NCBI GenBank assembly: GCA_007130555.1 | Contig: SLSH01000325.1 | Location: 1 to 5,154 of the forward strand | DNA: 5,154 bases | Direction: 5' to 3' | Origin: Bacteroidales bacterium | Lineage (GTDB): Bacteria > Bacteroidota > Bacteroidia > Bacteroidales > ML635J-15 | In this document: piece after piece, positions 3,878 through 5,154 of the stretch | How positions within the stretch are numbered: the stretch's first letter is position 1 | How the letters are laid out: the number at the start of each line of letters is the position of its first letter | The notes under the pieces: generated by a model | What the model was told of the DNA's origin: nothing | The model's database searches: none | What the model saw: the letters and a program-made list of their open reading frames with translations, nothing else | Position numbers and translations under genes: made by a program

Positions 3878-5154
3878 ATGAAAGTTAAATTTGATTCTTT
3901 TCAAAATTATCATACCTCAAAAGAAAAGACAGGATACATTGAAAGAAAAAAAGCTACCCAAAAAGATTATGACAGAATTGGTTTTATGTCAGGTCTTGAA
4001 GTTCATCAACAATTGATGACAGAAAAAAAACTTTTTTGTCGTTGCCCTGCCGGTATTTATCATCAAAACGAAGAATTCGATGCAGAAGTGATACGCCACA
4101 TGCGTCCTACTTTAAGTGAGCTTGGAGAATATGACGGAACGGCTTTGATGGAATTTAAGACCAGAAAAAATATAATTTATCGTATAAATAACGAAAATGC
4201 CTGCACTTATGAAGTTGATGATACTCCTCCGTTTTTGATAAATCGTCAAGCCCTAGATATTGCCCTTGAAATTACAATTCTTAGTAAATTCAATGTAGTG
4301 GGAGAGGTACATATTACCCGAAAACAATATCTTGACGGAAGTATCCCCACAGGATTTCAACGTACTGCAATTCTCGGGGTAGAAGGCGAAATTCAACTGA
4401 AAAATAAAAAAGTAAGACTTATTCAATTAAGTATTGAAGAAGATTCGTGCAGAGAAATCAGTGATATCGGACACTGGAGAATTTATAAAACCGACAGATT
4501 GGGAATGCCTTTAATAGAAACAGTTACTTATCCCGATATGACTAATCCCGATGAGGTAATGGAAGCATGCAACTATATAAGGTTTCTGAACAGAAGCACC
4601 GGAAAAGTCAGAACAGGAAACGGAGCAGGAAGACAGGATGTAAATGTAAGCTGCAGAGGAGGAACAAGAGTGGAAATTAAAGGTGTGGCACATACTAAAT
4701 GGATACCCGAACTTACGCATAACGAATGTTTCAGACAATGGTCATTACTGCTTATAAAAGAGGAGTTGTTAAAAAGAGTAAAAACTCCTAAAAAATGGAA
4801 AATAGATTATAAAGAATTGGATTATAGCGATTTTGAAATTTCCAATCCCGATATAATCGCTGCAAAAGAAAAAGGCGAAAAACTTTATGCCGTTAATTTA
4901 CCAATGTTCAAAGGTATTTTATCACATTTTACACAACCCGGTAAAATATTTGCAGACGAAATTTCAGACCGCCTTAAAGTTATTGCATGTATTGAAAAAC
5001 CTCACATGGTGCATTCCGAAATGTTTGAACCCGTAATATCAGACAAGGATATTGAAGTTATCAAACAAAAACTTAAAATTAATAAAGATAATGACGCACA
5101 AATAATTTTTTGGGGACCTGAAGATGATATTGAAACAGCACTTGAGACAATTGA
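3878..5154 (+). CDS. gatE: GatE-like subunit of Glu-tRNA(Gln) amidotransferase (3' end outside window)
   Basis: The frame is open from ATG 3878 to the window end (425 codons); archaeal GatE is about 620-640 residues, so roughly two thirds is present. GatE binds misacylated Glu-tRNA(Gln) and activates its glutamate with ATP, while GatD, an asparaginase-like partner, supplies ammonia. Residues follow archaeal GatE closely: GLEVHQQL (39-46), KLFCRCP (51-57), RPTLSELGEYD (76-86), VDDTPP (113-118), RKQYLDGS (148-155), GFQRT (159-163), IEEDS (186-190), DRLGMPLIE (206-214), GRQDVNVS (251-258) and RVEIKGV (264-270). The stretch from about 341 looks like the AspRS-type GAD insertion that GatE has and GatB lacks. 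GatB-type CPVCLG and RCDANVS motifs are absent, which argues against bacterial GatB. About 32 residues precede the core, longer than in archaeal relatives; no in-frame Met between gives a better start. The helical and YqeY-like tail and any gatD lie beyond the window. Subunit identity is firm, substrate in this bacterium is inferred. Confidence 0.85.
   Translation, partial: MKVKFDSFQNYHTSKEKTGYIERKKATQKDYDRIGFMSGLEVHQQLMTEKKLFCRCPAGIYHQNEEFDAEVIRHMRPTLSELGEYDGTALMEFKTRKNIIYRINNENACTYEVDDTPPFLINRQALDIALEITILSKFNVVGEVHITRKQYLDGSIPTGFQRTAILGVEGEIQLKNKKVRLIQLSIEEDSCREISDIGHWRIYKTDRLGMPLIETVTYPDMTNPDEVMEACNYIRFLNRSTGKVRTGNGAGRQDVNVSCRGGTRVEIKGVAHTKWIPELTHNECFRQWSLLLIKEELLKRVKTPKKWKIDYKELDYSDFEISNPDIIAAKEKGEKLYAVNLPMFKGILSHFTQPGKIFADEISDRLKVIACIEKPHMVHSEMFEPVISDKDIEVIKQKLKINKDNDAQIIFWGPEDDIETALETI

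Noticed and set aside
4511..4738. 75-codon minus-strand open frame
   Set aside because: It is antisense to the conserved GatE core, including the GRQDVNVS and RVEIKGV motifs, and its product is Ser/Cys-rich and unrecognisable.
3878..5154. Bacterial GatB of the GatCAB complex
   Set aside because: The expected GatB motifs (a CPVCLG-type zinc segment and RCDANVS) are missing, while several GatE-specific motifs and a GAD-like insertion are present.

Overview
The window looks like chromosomal DNA of a member of the Bacteroidota. It is AT-rich. Three places carry the Bacteroidetes-type promoter (TTTG-like -33 box, about 19 bp, then TAnnTTTG at -7). The starts of the complete genes are preceded by A-rich leaders rather than Shine-Dalgarno sequences. 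The long spacer holds palindromic repeats of a kind I associate with Bacteroidetes genomes. All recognisable genes lie on the plus strand.

Layout: (1) 1-215 is the 3' end of a 5'-methylthioadenosine phosphorylase gene (mtnP/MTAP family). (2) 216-730 is a spacer. It contains a well-formed candidate for a free-standing small RNA of about 120 nt (promoter 333-362, structured body 366-432, intrinsic terminator 433-487), a perfect 9-bp hairpin (520-540), and the promoter of the next gene (664-694). (3) 731-1981 is a complete DUF1015-family gene. (4) 1982-2661 is a 680-bp spacer. Its 2034-2455 part is a nest of direct repeats, terminal inverted repeats and hairpins, and the core (2101-2280) has about 53% GC by hand count, against about 18% just downstream (2461-2520). 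(5) 2662-3774 is a complete membrane-anchored family 2 glycosyltransferase. (6) 3878 to the window end is a gene with its own strong promoter. It encodes the first 425 residues of a protein that aligns, motif by motif, with GatE, the tRNA-binding subunit of the archaeal GatDE Glu-tRNA(Gln) amidotransferase.

The genes do not form an obvious pathway. Spacers of several hundred bases and separate promoters suggest mostly independent transcription units: methionine salvage (mtnP), a possibly serine-related DUF1015 protein, envelope glycan synthesis (GT2) and tRNA-dependent amidation (GatE). The three items most worth attention are the archaeal-type GatE in a bacterial setting, the unassigned small RNA, and the composite palindromic repeat block.
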